Shown: positions 1 through 8,590, counted from the first letter of the stretch. The stretch is 64,000 nt of DNA from Streptomyces sp. RKAG290 (GCF_023701695.1 NZ_JAJOZC010000001.1:3967894-4031893), one strand, 5' to 3'. The notes: a model not told the origin generated them from the letters alone. Made by a program: numbers and translations.

Positions 1-1
1 C

Positions 2-598
2 CGTACCGTCGGGATCGTCGCCAACCAGCCGGTGGTGCTGGCAGGCGTCCTGGACATCCACGCGTCCGAGAAGGCCGCGCGCTTCGTCCAGCTCTGCGAC
101 GCCTTCAACATCCCGCTCCTTACCCTCGTCGACGTCCCCGGCTTCCTGCCCGGCGTCGACCAGGAGCACGGCGGCATCATCCGGCACGGGGCGAAGCTGC
201 TCTACGCGTACTGCAACGCGACCGTGCCCCGGATCCAGGTGATCCTGCGCAAGGCCTACGGCGGTGCGTACATCGTGATGGACTCCCGCTCCATCGGCGC
301 CGACCTCTCGTACGCCTGGCCCGCCAACGAGATCGCCGTGATGGGCGCCGAGGGCGCGGCCAACGTCGTCTTCCGGCGGCAGATCGCCGCCGCGGACGAC
401 CCGGAGGCCACCCGCGCCCAGCTGGTCAAGGAGTACAAGGCCGAGCTGATGCACCCCTATTACGCGGCCGAGCGCGGACTCGTCGACGACGTGATCGACC
501 CGGCGGGCACCCGGGCGGTGCTCGCCGCCGGACTGCGCATGCTCCGCACCAAGACCGTGCCGCTCCCGCACCGCAAGCACGGGAACCAGCCGGCATGA
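2..598 (+). CDS. Acyl-CoA carboxylase carboxyltransferase (beta) subunit, 3' part
   Basis: The gene enters from the left edge, and the reading frame is open from base 2 (R-T-V-G-I-V-A-N-Q-P...). The 198 visible residues are the C-terminal carboxyltransferase domain of an AccD/PccB-type subunit. This subunit moves the carboxyl group from biotin to acetyl- or propionyl-CoA in the cytoplasm. Diagnostic stretches are LTLVDVPGFLPG, the KAYGGAYIVMDS segment with its Gly-rich oxyanion-hole loop, and the YAWPANEIAVMG motif. The stop overlaps the start of the epsilon subunit gene by 4 bp (ATGA), so the two are translationally coupled. The biotinylated alpha subunit is not in the window. Acetyl versus propionyl specificity cannot be decided from this fragment. 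Confidence 0.93.
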   Translation, partial: RTVGIVANQPVVLAGVLDIHASEKAARFVQLCDAFNIPLLTLVDVPGFLPGVDQEHGGIIRHGAKLLYAYCNATVPRIQVILRKAYGGAYIVMDSRSIGADLSYAWPANEIAVMGAEGAANVVFRRQIAAADDPEATRAQLVKEYKAELMHPYYAAERGLVDDVIDPAGTRAVLAAGLRMLRTKTVPLPHRKHGNQPA

Positions 599-789
599 GC
601 ATCCGGCTGCTCTCCGGAGACCCCACGCCCGAGGAACTCGCCGCCGTCCTCGCCGTCCTGCACGCGCTGGCCTCCCACCCGGCCGGCGACCTCCCCGCCG
701 ATGTCGTCCGGCCCGCCCCCTGGTCCCGCGCGGGCCGCCGGACGAGGCCGGGCACGGAGCGGCAGGCCGGGTGGGCGCGACTGGCGTGA
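595..789 (+). CDS. Acyl-CoA carboxylase epsilon subunit
   Basis: A 64-residue protein starts at an ATG that overlaps the carboxyltransferase stop codon. The N-terminal part, RLLSGDPTPEELAAVLAVL, is the recognisable core of the small actinobacterial AccE/PccE epsilon subunits. These bind the carboxyltransferase hexamer and stimulate the complex. The C-terminal half is Arg/Gly/Pro-rich and unconserved, with the usual W-x-R-A-G-R pattern. Length and position directly after the beta subunit are typical. Assignment rests on the EELAAVLAVL motif and the context. Confidence 0.85.
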   Translation: MSIRLLSGDPTPEELAAVLAVLHALASHPAGDLPADVVRPAPWSRAGRRTRPGTERQAGWARLA

Positions 790-1009
790 CGCCGGCACGG
801 CGCAGCGGTCCGGGGCGGGTCGGGCAATCGTCCGGTCCGAGGCCGGCGGTGGATCCGGCCGCACCAGGCCGGTCGAACTGGCGGGCACGCGCGAGTGATT
901 CGGGCCGCCGCGGTGCGGGAGCCCCACGGCGACAGGTCCGTGACGGGCTCCGACGCCTGGGCGACGAGGGTCAGTTCGGCCGGGCGGGGTCGCCGGCCCC
1001 GGCCGGACG
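790..1009. other. Intergenic region between convergent genes, nothing recognised
   Basis: This 220-bp stretch separates the 3' ends of the epsilon subunit gene and the kinase-like gene. Open frames crossing it are high-GC shadows of the kinase gene. I see no coding signal, RNA gene or clear terminator hairpin. Confidence 0.5.
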
Positions 1010-1690
1010 TCAGCGCGAAAGCTCTGCGACCAGGGCCGACGCCTCGGCGACGAGGGCGAGTTCGGCCGGGCTCATCGTCGGGTTGGCGGCTCGCCTGGCC
1101 GCCGCGTCGGCGAGGTGGCGGGCCGGGATGCCGTCGTCGGCGGCCAGGCGCGGCAGCAGCAGTTCCAGCAGTGCGCGGGCGCCCTCCGCCGCCGGGGTGC
1201 CGCGATCGACGGCTACGTGGGCCAGGATCAGCGCGGTCATGGCCCGGTCCAGGGCCGGCGGGCCCTCCTCGGTGTTGCTCCAGTCGATGACCACGGGGCC
1301 GGCGGCCGTCAGCATCACGTTGTCCGGATGCAGGTCGAGATGGAGGATCCGGTCCTCGGGATCCGACGAGAGCCGGGCCGGGATGGTGTGCAGATCGGCC
1401 AGCAGGCCGGCCAGCATGGCGGAACCCTCGTCCCCGTCGAGCTCGCCGGAGATCAGGGACTCCAGCATGGTCGGACCGGTCAGGCGCTGCAGGACCAGGT
1501 CACCGGGGCCGGCCGACGCGGGCAGCGGACCGAGCCGGGGGACCGGGTAACCGGAGGCCGAGAGGTACGACATGACGGGCATCTCGTGAATGGCTTCCAG
1601 CCCGACGCGATAGCGCCGCAGGACCCACGCCTCGTCCAGTTCGTATACGTCGGCGGAGCGTCCGGTGCCCAGCAGTTGGCCTATTCGCAT
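1010..1690 (-). CDS. Aminoglycoside phosphotransferase (APH)-family kinase-like protein
   Basis: This 226-residue cytoplasmic protein has the bipartite kinase fold of the APH/choline-kinase superfamily. The Brenner motif HLDLHPDN lies at residues 117-124, with Asp119 the predicted catalytic base. The metal-binding Asp follows at Asp136 in VVIDWSN. The N-terminus (IGQLLGTGRSADVYEL) resembles a kinase glycine-rich loop. The substrate cannot be read from sequence. Such proteins in Streptomyces include antibiotic kinases but also many of unknown substrate, so resistance should not be assumed. ATG start, with no close partner gene on its strand. Confidence 0.85.
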   Translation of the reverse strand: MRIGQLLGTGRSADVYELDEAWVLRRYRVGLEAIHEMPVMSYLSASGYPVPRLGPLPASAGPGDLVLQRLTGPTMLESLISGELDGDEGSAMLAGLLADLHTIPARLSSDPEDRILHLDLHPDNVMLTAAGPVVIDWSNTEEGPPALDRAMTALILAHVAVDRGTPAAEGARALLELLLPRLAADDGIPARHLADAAARRAANPTMSPAELALVAEASALVAELSR

Positions 1691-1947
1691 GAGGGGAACC
1701 TACTCGGGCGAACCGCGCACGGGGAGATCGCGAGCGACTGTTTCACCGTGTCACCGCCGGTCACCGTGGTCGCACGGGGTGCTGCGAAGGGCCGGCCGGG
1801 ATCTCCTGGAACCGGCGTGTCCGCGGGGGCGTTGCCGGCAACGCCCCCGCAACCGGGACCGTCCGCCGCATCCGTGGCCCGCCCGTCCCAGGGGATCGCG
1901 CAGTAGCCTTGAGGTACGCGCGGGACGGCCCGAGGAGGCCATGACGC

Positions 1948-2154
1948 ATGGAGACTCTGATCACCGTGGCGGTTGTCATCGGCATGATCGCCGTGGTGGC
2001 GCTCGCCATTCATCTGCTCAACGGACGGCATCGCCACCGCCACCTGGCCACCGTCCCCCACGATCGCGGACTCACGGTGTTCCGCGGCCCGGCAGCCGGG
2101 AGCCGTGGCGGCGGCAAGCCGCCGCAGAGCCCGCGTCCGCCCGACAGCCCCTGA
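1948..2154 (+). CDS. Small single-pass membrane protein, unknown function
   Basis: This 68-residue protein has one hydrophobic segment at about residues 5-24 (LITVAVVIGMIAVVALAIHL). A basic His/Arg-rich stretch and a Gly/Pro/Ser-rich tail follow. GAGGAGG at 1932-1938 is well spaced for the ATG at 1948, which supports translation. The orientation is probably N-out with a cytoplasmic tail, from the basic residues after the helix. I do not recognise a family. It ends just before the convergent DNA polymerase gene. Confidence 0.6.
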   Translation: METLITVAVVIGMIAVVALAIHLLNGRHRHRHLATVPHDRGLTVFRGPAAGSRGGGKPPQSPRPPDSP

Positions 2155-2172
2155 GGCTGTCCCGCGACCGGC

Positions 2173-3882
2173 TCACTTCGCATCCGAATACCGCTCCACC
2201 ACCGCCGTGGTGAACGGGAAGCGCACCGGTGTCTCACCGAAGGCGGTCCGCCCGGCCAGCTCACCGGCCGCCCGGATCGCCTCGACGACGGCGTCCGCCT
2301 CCTGGAGCGGACAGTGCACGATCACCTCGTCGTGCTGGAAGAAGACCAGCTCCGCCCGGAGCCCGGCGGCGCCGAGCGACTGGCGCAGGGCGGCCAGGAG
2401 CAGCAGCGCCCAGTCGGCGGCGCTGCCCTGCACCACGAAGTTGCGGGTGAAGCGGCCGCGCGCGCGGGCGTCGGACGAGGCGTAGCCGGGGGTGAACCCG
2501 CCGTCCGCGGAGTGTGCTCCGGAGCCGTCCGCCGGCTCGTCGTCCTGCGGGATTCCGGCTTCCCCGTCGTCCCCGCTCCCCGCGGCGGGCGGACTGGTGC
2601 GGCCGAGCCAGGTCCGTACGAGACGGCCCTCCTCGCCCGCCTTCGCGGCCTCGTCCACATAGGCGACGGCCTGCGGGAACCTTCGGCGCAGGGCGGCCAG
2701 ATTCTTCAGGCCGTCGCCCGAGGTCTGGCCGTACACGGCGCCGAGCAGCGCGAGCTTGGCGTGGTCGCGGTCGCCGTGGAAGGCGCGGTCCGACAGCGCG
2801 GTGTAGAGATCCCCGTCGTGACCGGCCACCTCCATGAGGCCCGGGTCGCGGGAGATCGCGGCCAGGACCCGCGGCTCCATCTGGTCGGCGTCCGCGACGA
2901 CGAGCCGCCAGCCCTCGTCGGCGACGACCGCCCGCCGGATCACCTTGGGGATCTGCAGCGCACCTCCGCCGTTGGTCGTCCAGCGGCCGCTGACCGTGCC
3001 GCCGGGCTGGTACTCGGGGCGGAAGCGGCCGTCGCGGACCCAGTCCTGGAGCCAGCTCCAGCCGTGCGCCGTCCAGATCCGGTACAGCTTCTTGTACCGG
3101 ACGAGCGGTTCGACCGCGGGGTGGTCGAGCTCCTCCAGCTCCCAGCGGCGGGTCGACCTCACCTTGATGCCGGCCTGCGCGAACGCCTTCACCACATCGG
3201 CGGGCAGATCCGGCCGGACCCGGCGGCCGAAGGCGGCGGACACCTCGTCCGCCAGCTCGGCCAGCCTGCGGGGCTCGCCACCGCCGGCGTACCGCTCGCC
3301 CAGCAGCTCCTGCAGGACGTCCCGGTGGACGTCGGCGCGCCAGGGCAGACCCGAGCGGTTCATCTCGGCGGCGACCAGCATGCCGGCGGATTCGGCGGCC
3401 GTCAGCAGCCGCATCCGGCCCGGGCGGTCCGTGGCGTCGTGGCGGGCGAGCTGCTCGGCGTACACCTGGAGCAGGGCGTCGAACGGCAGGTCCGCCCCGG
3501 ACCTGGGTTCGAACAGCGAGGACTGGGAGCCGCGCTCCGCGGAGCGCGGCAGCGGATCGGGCGGCACCGGGCCGTTGTGCAGGCGGGCGTGGGCGGCTGC
3601 CGCCGAGCGGGGTTCGCCGAGCCGGCCCTCGTGGCCCAGCAGGAGGGACTCGGCGACCTCGATGTCGTAACACCGCGCCACCGTGACTCCGGCGGCGAGC
3701 AGCCGGGGGTAGATCTCGGTGGTCGAGCGCCACACCCAGCGGGTGACGTCGGGGCGGGAACGGACGGCCTCGACCAGGTCGGGTTCGGTCAGGACCGGGG
3801 CGGTGGGCAGGCCCGTGCGGCCCAGCGGGGCGAGGCGGGCACCGCCGCTCTCCGTGGCGGCGAGAGCCCAGCGTTCGGTCAT
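2173..3882 (-). CDS. Family A DNA polymerase (Pol I-like) with a degenerate 3'-5' exonuclease region
   Basis: A 569-residue protein, much shorter than full Pol I, without a 5'-3' nuclease domain. The polymerase motifs are intact: motif A VVADADQMEPR, motif B HAKLALLGAVYGQT, and motif C FFQHDEVIVHC with the catalytic His-Asp-Glu. The first 200 residues correspond to a 3'-5' exonuclease fold (CYDIEVAESLLLGHEG) but show few of the acidic ligands needed for proofreading. I chose the ATG at 3882 (MTERWALAATES). The frame is open far upstream to 4884, but that stretch is the antisense shadow of the oxidoreductase gene. Streptomyces annotate this protein as a bifunctional exonuclease/polymerase beside a separate housekeeping polA. 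A repair role is inference. Confidence 0.9.
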   Translation of the reverse strand: MTERWALAATESGGARLAPLGRTGLPTAPVLTEPDLVEAVRSRPDVTRWVWRSTTEIYPRLLAAGVTVARCYDIEVAESLLLGHEGRLGEPRSAAAAHARLHNGPVPPDPLPRSAERGSQSSLFEPRSGADLPFDALLQVYAEQLARHDATDRPGRMRLLTAAESAGMLVAAEMNRSGLPWRADVHRDVLQELLGERYAGGGEPRRLAELADEVSAAFGRRVRPDLPADVVKAFAQAGIKVRSTRRWELEELDHPAVEPLVRYKKLYRIWTAHGWSWLQDWVRDGRFRPEYQPGGTVSGRWTTNGGGALQIPKVIRRAVVADEGWRLVVADADQMEPRVLAAISRDPGLMEVAGHDGDLYTALSDRAFHGDRDHAKLALLGAVYGQTSGDGLKNLAALRRRFPQAVAYVDEAAKAGEEGRLVRTWLGRTSPPAAGSGDDGEAGIPQDDEPADGSGAHSADGGFTPGYASSDARARGRFTRNFVVQGSAADWALLLLAALRQSLGAAGLRAELVFFQHDEVIVHCPLQEADAVVEAIRAAGELAGRTAFGETPVRFPFTTAVVERYSDAK

Positions 3883-4002
3883 ATGGCCGAGTCTGGCACC
3901 CGGCACTGACAGCGGGGCGGCGTGCGTGGGCGACGCGCAGGCGGGAGGATCGGCAGCGGGCCTGCTGCGGGTTCCTGAACATCGACCGAGGGGACAGGCG
4001 CG

Positions 4003-4914
4003 ATGGAAGCGATCGTTTTCGAGGAGTTCGGCGGACCCGAGGTCCTGCACCCCGCCCGGGTCGAGGACCCGCACCCCCGCACGGGGCAGGTGCGGGTGCA
4101 GGTCAGGGCGGCCGGGGTGAACCCGATGGACTACAAGATCCGCAACGGCTGGATGGAGCAGGTCTTCCCCACCTCGCTCCCGGCGATCCCGGGCGTCGAG
4201 TTCGCCGGGGTGGTCGACGCGATCGGCGAAGGGGTCACCGGTGTCGCGGTGGGCGACGAGGTGCTGGGCTGGAGCGCCACCGGTTCCTACGCCGAGTACG
4301 CGCTGGCCGACGCCGAGCTCGTCGCCCCCAAGCCGGCGGAGTTGAGCTGGCAGGACGCGGCGGCGCTGACCATCGCGACGAACACCGCCCAGCGCGTGCT
4401 CGACGAACTCGGCGTGGGCCAGGGCGACACCCTGCTGCTGCACGGGGCCGCCGGAGCCGTCGGGTCGGCCGCGGTGCAGCTGGCGACGGCCCGCGGCGCG
4501 ACCGTGATCGGCACGGCCTCCCCGGGCAACCACGACTACCTGCGGGTGATCGGCGCGACCCCGGTGGAGTACGGCAAGGGGCTGGTCGGCCGGGTGCGCG
4601 AACTCGCCCCGCAGGGTGTGGACGCGGTCTTCGACGTGGCGGGGCGCGGCGCGCTGCCCGACTCCATCGAGCTGCGCGGCGGCACCACCGACCGGATCGT
4701 CACCATCGCCGACCAGGAAGCGGCCAAGTACGGCGTCGCCTTCTCCGGTGGCGGCGCCCGCTCCAGTGAGCAGCTGGCCGAGCACGCCCGTCTCGCCGCC
4801 GAAGGCGGGCTGCGGGTGCCGGTCGCCAAGGCCCTCCCGCTCAATGACGCCGCCGAGGCGCAGCGGCTGAGCGAGGCGGGTCACGTCCGGGGAAAGCTCG
4901 TCCTCCTGCCGTGA
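4003..4914 (+). CDS. NADP-dependent quinone oxidoreductase-like protein (zinc-independent MDR family)
   Basis: This 303-residue medium-chain dehydrogenase/reductase starts at the ATG in CGCGATGGAAGC. The N-terminal GroES-like fold (about residues 1-120) includes the VKAAGVNPMDYK-type segment, seen here as VRAAGVNPMDYKIRNG. The Rossmann domain has the nucleotide loop LLLHGAAGAVGSAAVQLA at about residues 145-162. The catalytic and structural zinc cysteines of alcohol dehydrogenases are absent, which places it with quinone reductase/enoyl reductase-type enzymes. Predicted reaction: NAD(P)H-dependent reduction of a quinone or activated double bond. It is divergent from the DNA polymerase gene, leaving about 120 bp for two promoters. 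Substrate unknown. Confidence 0.88.
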   Translation: MEAIVFEEFGGPEVLHPARVEDPHPRTGQVRVQVRAAGVNPMDYKIRNGWMEQVFPTSLPAIPGVEFAGVVDAIGEGVTGVAVGDEVLGWSATGSYAEYALADAELVAPKPAELSWQDAAALTIATNTAQRVLDELGVGQGDTLLLHGAAGAVGSAAVQLATARGATVIGTASPGNHDYLRVIGATPVEYGKGLVGRVRELAPQGVDAVFDVAGRGALPDSIELRGGTTDRIVTIADQEAAKYGVAFSGGGARSSEQLAEHARLAAEGGLRVPVAKALPLNDAAEAQRLSEAGHVRGKLVLLP

Positions 4915-4944
4915 CGCCTGCCGGCGGGGCCGGCCGGAGAATTG

Positions 4945-4965
4945 TTGTCCACAGGCTGTGGATGA
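4945..4965. promoter_or_regulatory. Inverted pair of DnaA-box-like nonamers
   Basis: TTGTCCACA (4945-4953) matches the consensus I know for the Streptomyces DnaA box. It is followed after 3 bp by TGTGGATGA (4957-4965), whose complement TCATCCACA is a weaker box. Together they form TCCACA-ggc-TGTGGA. They lie immediately upstream of the DUF2786 gene. One or two boxes do not make an origin. A regulatory DnaA site is possible. Confidence 0.45.
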
Positions 4966-4999
4966 ATTCCGCCGACCCGGCCACGCCTACCCTGAGCTC

Positions 5000-6184
5000 A
5001 TGGAACCGGTGATCGACCAGGCATTCGCGGCGGCGCTCTACTCGCAGGGCGACGCCGGTCTCGACACCGGCGCCTCCCTCCTGGCCGCGGATCCGGCGGC
5101 CGACGCGGAGCTGCTGCGGCGCGGCGAGGAGTTCGTGCGGCGCGCCTGGGAGCGCGGCTGGCTGCCCGCCGACCTCGTACGGATCGTCCGCCGCGAACTG
5201 GACGAGCACGGGGCCGGCCTGGCCGCCGGACTGATCGCCGCCGAGGTCCGGCGGTACGAGCGGCTGCCGCCCCGCTGGCAGTCCCAGCTGGACGAGCTGC
5301 CCGCGGCGCCGCGGCCCAACCGCCCCGACCGGTTCTCCTACGCCTCCGCGCTCCTGGGGCTCTACCGGCTGCTGCTGGGGCTGCCCGCCATCGAGCCGGT
5401 GGGGCCCCCGCCCGGTGCGCCGCGCGACGGGCTGCACCTGCCGCCCGCGCACGACGAGCCCCGCATGCTGACCCGGATCCGGGCACTGCTGGCCAAGGCC
5501 GAGGCGACCGGCTTCCCCGAGGAGGCTGAGGCGCTCACCACCAAGGCGCAGGAGCTGATGGCCCGGCACAGCATCGACGAGGCCCTGCTCGCCGCCCGTA
5601 CGCACAGCAGCCGGGCACCGGGCGCCTGCCGGATCGGGGTGGACGCGCCCTACGAGACGGCCAAGGCGATCCTGCTCGACGCCGTCGCCTCCGCCAACCG
5701 CTGCCGCGCCGTGTGGAACAGCGACCTCGGCTTCTCGACGGTCGTCGGCTTCGAGCCGGACCTGGAGGCCGTGGAACTGCTCCACACCTCGCTGCTGGTG
5801 CAGGGCACCGTGGCGATGACCCGGGCCGAGGCGGGCCAGCGGGCCGGCGGGCGCAAACGGACCAAGACGTTCCGGCAGTCCTTCCTGATGGCCTACGCCC
5901 AGCGGCTGGGGCACCGGCTGGCCGACAGCACCGCCCGCGCCACCGCCGAAGCCGACGCCGAGGGTGCCGCGGCCGGCCCGCCGACCGCGGCGGACCCCGG
6001 ACTGCTGCCCGTGCTGGCCGCCCGCGACATGGCGGTCACGGACACCGCGGAGCGGATGTTCCCGCGGACCACGACCAGCCGGGTCAGGGGTGCGACCGAC
6101 CTGGACGGCTGGACGCACGGGACGGCTGCCGCCGACCGGGCCAGGATGGGCGGGCCGGCGCCGGAGATCACCGACCGGGGGTGA
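5000..6184 (+). CDS. DUF2786 domain protein
   Basis: A 394-residue protein of unknown function. The central DUF2786 motif begins at about residue 155: RIRALLAKAEATGFPEEAEA followed by LTTKAQELMARHSID. This block is found in bacterial and phage proteins of unknown role. The N-terminal half is helical with many Arg/Glu residues. The C-terminal part (TKTFRQSFLMAYAQRLGHRL) is conserved among Streptomyces homologues as far as I recall. I use ATG 5000 (MEPVIDQAFAAAL). A GTG at 4958 in the same frame would extend into the DnaA-box palindrome. No membrane segment or signal peptide. Confidence 0.82.
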   Translation: MEPVIDQAFAAALYSQGDAGLDTGASLLAADPAADAELLRRGEEFVRRAWERGWLPADLVRIVRRELDEHGAGLAAGLIAAEVRRYERLPPRWQSQLDELPAAPRPNRPDRFSYASALLGLYRLLLGLPAIEPVGPPPGAPRDGLHLPPAHDEPRMLTRIRALLAKAEATGFPEEAEALTTKAQELMARHSIDEALLAARTHSSRAPGACRIGVDAPYETAKAILLDAVASANRCRAVWNSDLGFSTVVGFEPDLEAVELLHTSLLVQGTVAMTRAEAGQRAGGRKRTKTFRQSFLMAYAQRLGHRLADSTARATAEADAEGAAAGPPTAADPGLLPVLAARDMAVTDTAERMFPRTTTSRVRGATDLDGWTHGTAAADRARMGGPAPEITDRG

Positions 6185-6269
6185 GGGGCGGACGGGTGCG
6201 GTGCCGGCGGGCGCCGCGTGCCGAACCCGACAAGTCGGGCACAACGGGAAATCCGGTTAGGCTCTGGGC

Positions 6270-8417
6270 ATGAGCTGGCTCCGGGCGCTGAGGGAGACCG
6301 CCCGCTCGGGGCTGACGATCGAGCGACGGCGCCTCGAACCGCTGATCGCCATCCGCGGTGCGGCCGGTCTGGCCCTGGTGATCGGGGTGAGCCTGGCCCT
6401 GTTCGGGCCCGTCGTCGCCGCCAGCTCCGCCTTCGGGGCGTTCCAGGCGGCCATCGCCACCTTCCAGCGCAGCTGGCGGCCCCGGCCGGTGCTCGCCCTG
6501 GTCTCCGGAGTGAGCCTCGGAGTGTCGACGTTCATCGGGTACGTCACCGGCTCACGGCTTCTGCTCTTCATGATCCTGCTGGTGCTCTGGACCTTCCTCG
6601 CCGGACTCGCGTGGGCGGCCGGTCCGACGGGCGGCATCATCGCCGCGTCCAATGTCGCGATCATGCTGGTGACGATCACCCTGCCCACCTCCGTCGCCCA
6701 AGCGGCCCTGCACGCCGCGATGATCACGTTCGGCGGGGTGGTCCAGGCGACGCTGATCGTGCTGTTCCCGGTCCGCAGATGGGGCGCCCAGCGCGACGCC
6801 CTCGCCGATGCGCTGGCCGCCGAGGCGGACTACGCCCGCAGGCTGCGCCACGACCCGGTCGCCCACTTCGACCCGGTGCCGTTGATGGAGGCCCGCAGCG
6901 CGGCTGCCGTCACCCCGCGCCAGGCGCGCCGCCGCCCGGCCGAACTGCACGGCTCCCGCGGGGCCGCCGAGCGGATCAGGCCGGTGCTCGCCTCGCTCGC
7001 GGACCCGGCGATGGGCGTGCCGGCCGAGGGCCCGGAGCGCGACCGCGTCCGTGAGCTCCTTGCCGCCGCCGCCTCGCTGCTCGACGCGGCGGCGCGGGCG
7101 ATCCGGCACGGCGACCCGGTGCGGCTGCCGGCGCCCGCCGTCGCCACCCTGAAGACCCCCGACACCGGATCGCTCCTCACCGGGCCGCCGCTCCGCGCCG
7201 CCGACCGGCTGGCCGCGCTGCTCTCCGACGTCATCGAGGCGGCCGAGGGCGAGGGCACCAAGGAGGAACGGGCCGAAGTCGAGGAGACCAACGACGCCAT
7301 CAAGGCGAGCCGCGGCCGGATGCCCGCGGAACACCACAGGCGCCCCACGCTGCTGCGACTGATCCCGGTCGTGCTCAAGTCGATGCGCCGCGAGCTGCAC
7401 CACGGCTCCCCGATCCTGCGGCACGCCGTGCGGATCTCCGCCGTCGCCGCCGTCGGCTACCTCCTGGGCACCGTGCTGCCGTTCGGCCACGGTTACTGGG
7501 CGCCGATGACGGCCGTGATGGTGATGCGGCCCGAGTTCTCCCAGACGTACGCACGCTCCGTGGCGCGCTTCGGCGGCACCGTCGTCGGCGTCGTCCTCGC
7601 CACCGTCATCGTGCAGACCGCCCACCCCGGCGTGGAGCTGTCCGCCGCCCTCGCCGTGGTCTGCGCCCTGCTGATGTACCTGCTGATGCGCACCGGCTAC
7701 GCGGTCGGCCAGGCCTGCGTCGCCGCGTATGTCGTCTTCCTGCTCGGCATGGCGGGTGACGACTGGTCCCAGACCGTGCTCGAACGGGTCGTCCTCACCC
7801 TGGCCGGCGGGCTCCTCGCGATGATCTCGTACGCCGTCTACCCGGCGTGGGAGACCCCGCGGCTGCGCAACAGGCTCGGCGACTGGCTGAAGGAGGACGG
7901 CCGTTACGCCGCGTCGGTCGTCGACCAGTACGCCGAGCCGGCCGACCGGGGCCACGACGACGTCCGCAACGCCCTGCTCGCCAACCGCGCGGCCCGCGTC
8001 GCCTGGCAGGAGGCGGTGGCCACCGCCCAGCACGAACCGGTGCGCCACCGGGGCCTCTCGCACGCCGCCGCCGACGACACCCAGCACGCCCTCTCCCAGC
8101 TCGGCAGGGTCGCGATGCTGATGGAGGCGCACCTGCCCGAGGGCGGCGCCACCCCCGACCCCGCGGCGGCCCCGCTGGCCGAGGCGCTGCGCCGGGCCAC
8201 CGAACAGGGGGCGAAGGCGGTGCGTGAGCGGCGCGTTCCGGACTGGACGCCGGTCCGGGAAGCGCTGGAGCGGTGGAGCGAGGAGGAGCGGCTGAGCGAG
8301 CGAGGGTCGGACCCGGTGGTGCGCAACGGGGCCGACCTCCTCCTCGAAGCCCTGGAGGAGTTCTCCCGGGGCCTGGACGCCGGCTCGCGTTCCGGCTCGT
8401 CCGCCGAAGGGGCTTAG
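6270..8417 (+). CDS. FUSC-family (aromatic acid exporter-like) membrane protein
   Basis: A 715-residue integral membrane protein with two hydrophobic blocks. One lies at about residues 25-170 (AAGLALVIGVSLALFGPVVA, then LLLFMILLVLWTFLAGLAWA). The other lies at about 375-520 (AVRISAVAAVGYLLGTVLPF, HGYWAPMTAVMVMRPEFS). A soluble stretch separates them and a long acidic cytoplasmic tail follows. This duplicated arrangement and the motif YWAPMTAVMVMRPEFSQT are typical of FUSC/YccS-like proteins. The family is linked to export of aromatic acids, but the substrate here is unknown. The gene stands alone. Its TAG stop is the first three bases of a MITE-like palindrome. Confidence 0.88.
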   Translation: MSWLRALRETARSGLTIERRRLEPLIAIRGAAGLALVIGVSLALFGPVVAASSAFGAFQAAIATFQRSWRPRPVLALVSGVSLGVSTFIGYVTGSRLLLFMILLVLWTFLAGLAWAAGPTGGIIAASNVAIMLVTITLPTSVAQAALHAAMITFGGVVQATLIVLFPVRRWGAQRDALADALAAEADYARRLRHDPVAHFDPVPLMEARSAAAVTPRQARRRPAELHGSRGAAERIRPVLASLADPAMGVPAEGPERDRVRELLAAAASLLDAAARAIRHGDPVRLPAPAVATLKTPDTGSLLTGPPLRAADRLAALLSDVIEAAEGEGTKEERAEVEETNDAIKASRGRMPAEHHRRPTLLRLIPVVLKSMRRELHHGSPILRHAVRISAVAAVGYLLGTVLPFGHGYWAPMTAVMVMRPEFSQTYARSVARFGGTVVGVVLATVIVQTAHPGVELSAALAVVCALLMYLLMRTGYAVGQACVAAYVVFLLGMAGDDWSQTVLERVVLTLAGGLLAMISYAVYPAWETPRLRNRLGDWLKEDGRYAASVVDQYAEPADRGHDDVRNALLANRAARVAWQEAVATAQHEPVRHRGLSHAAADDTQHALSQLGRVAMLMEAHLPEGGATPDPAAAPLAEALRRATEQGAKAVRERRVPDWTPVREALERWSEEERLSERGSDPVVRNGADLLLEALEEFSRGLDAGSRSGSSAEGA

Positions 8418-8590
8418 GGCGTGTTTTGAAAGTCCCGCCTGCCCGGCGGCGCCTGGCACGCACGCTCGCGGCGTTGCGGAAATGGCCTAGTAGCTCCGCT
8501 ACAAGGCCACGTCCGCGCCTTGCGATCGCACGCACCAGGCGCCGCCGGGCCCGCCCTTCGGGCGGACGACGCTACTTTCAAAACACGCCC
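8415..8590 (+). mobile_element. MITE-like palindromic element, copy 1
   Basis: About 176 bp bounded by a perfect 17-bp inverted repeat: GGGCGTGTTTTGAAAGT at 8417-8433 and ACTTTCAAAACACGCCC at 8574-8590. The interior is itself largely inverted, for example around GTAGC-TCC-GCTAC. No transposase frame is present. A second, diverged copy lies in reverse orientation at 52715-52892. It shares blocks such as CACGCACGCTCGC (8457-8469) and CCTAGTAGCTCCGCTAC (8486-8502). The left end coincides with the TAG stop of the FUSC gene. Probably a non-autonomous transposon remnant that also forms a long RNA hairpin. Confidence 0.7.

Noticed and set aside
1010..1690. Aminoglycoside resistance gene
   Set aside because: The fold and catalytic motifs are APH-like, but nothing indicates an antibiotic substrate; the name is kept at family level.
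3885..4884. Upstream 334-codon extension of the DNA polymerase frame
   Set aside because: It lies entirely antisense to the oxidoreductase gene, is low-complexity Gly/Arg/His-rich, and polymerase homology begins at ATG 3882.
4945..4965. Replication origin suggested by DnaA-box-like sequences
   Set aside because: Only isolated boxes, and no dnaA, dnaN or box cluster nearby.
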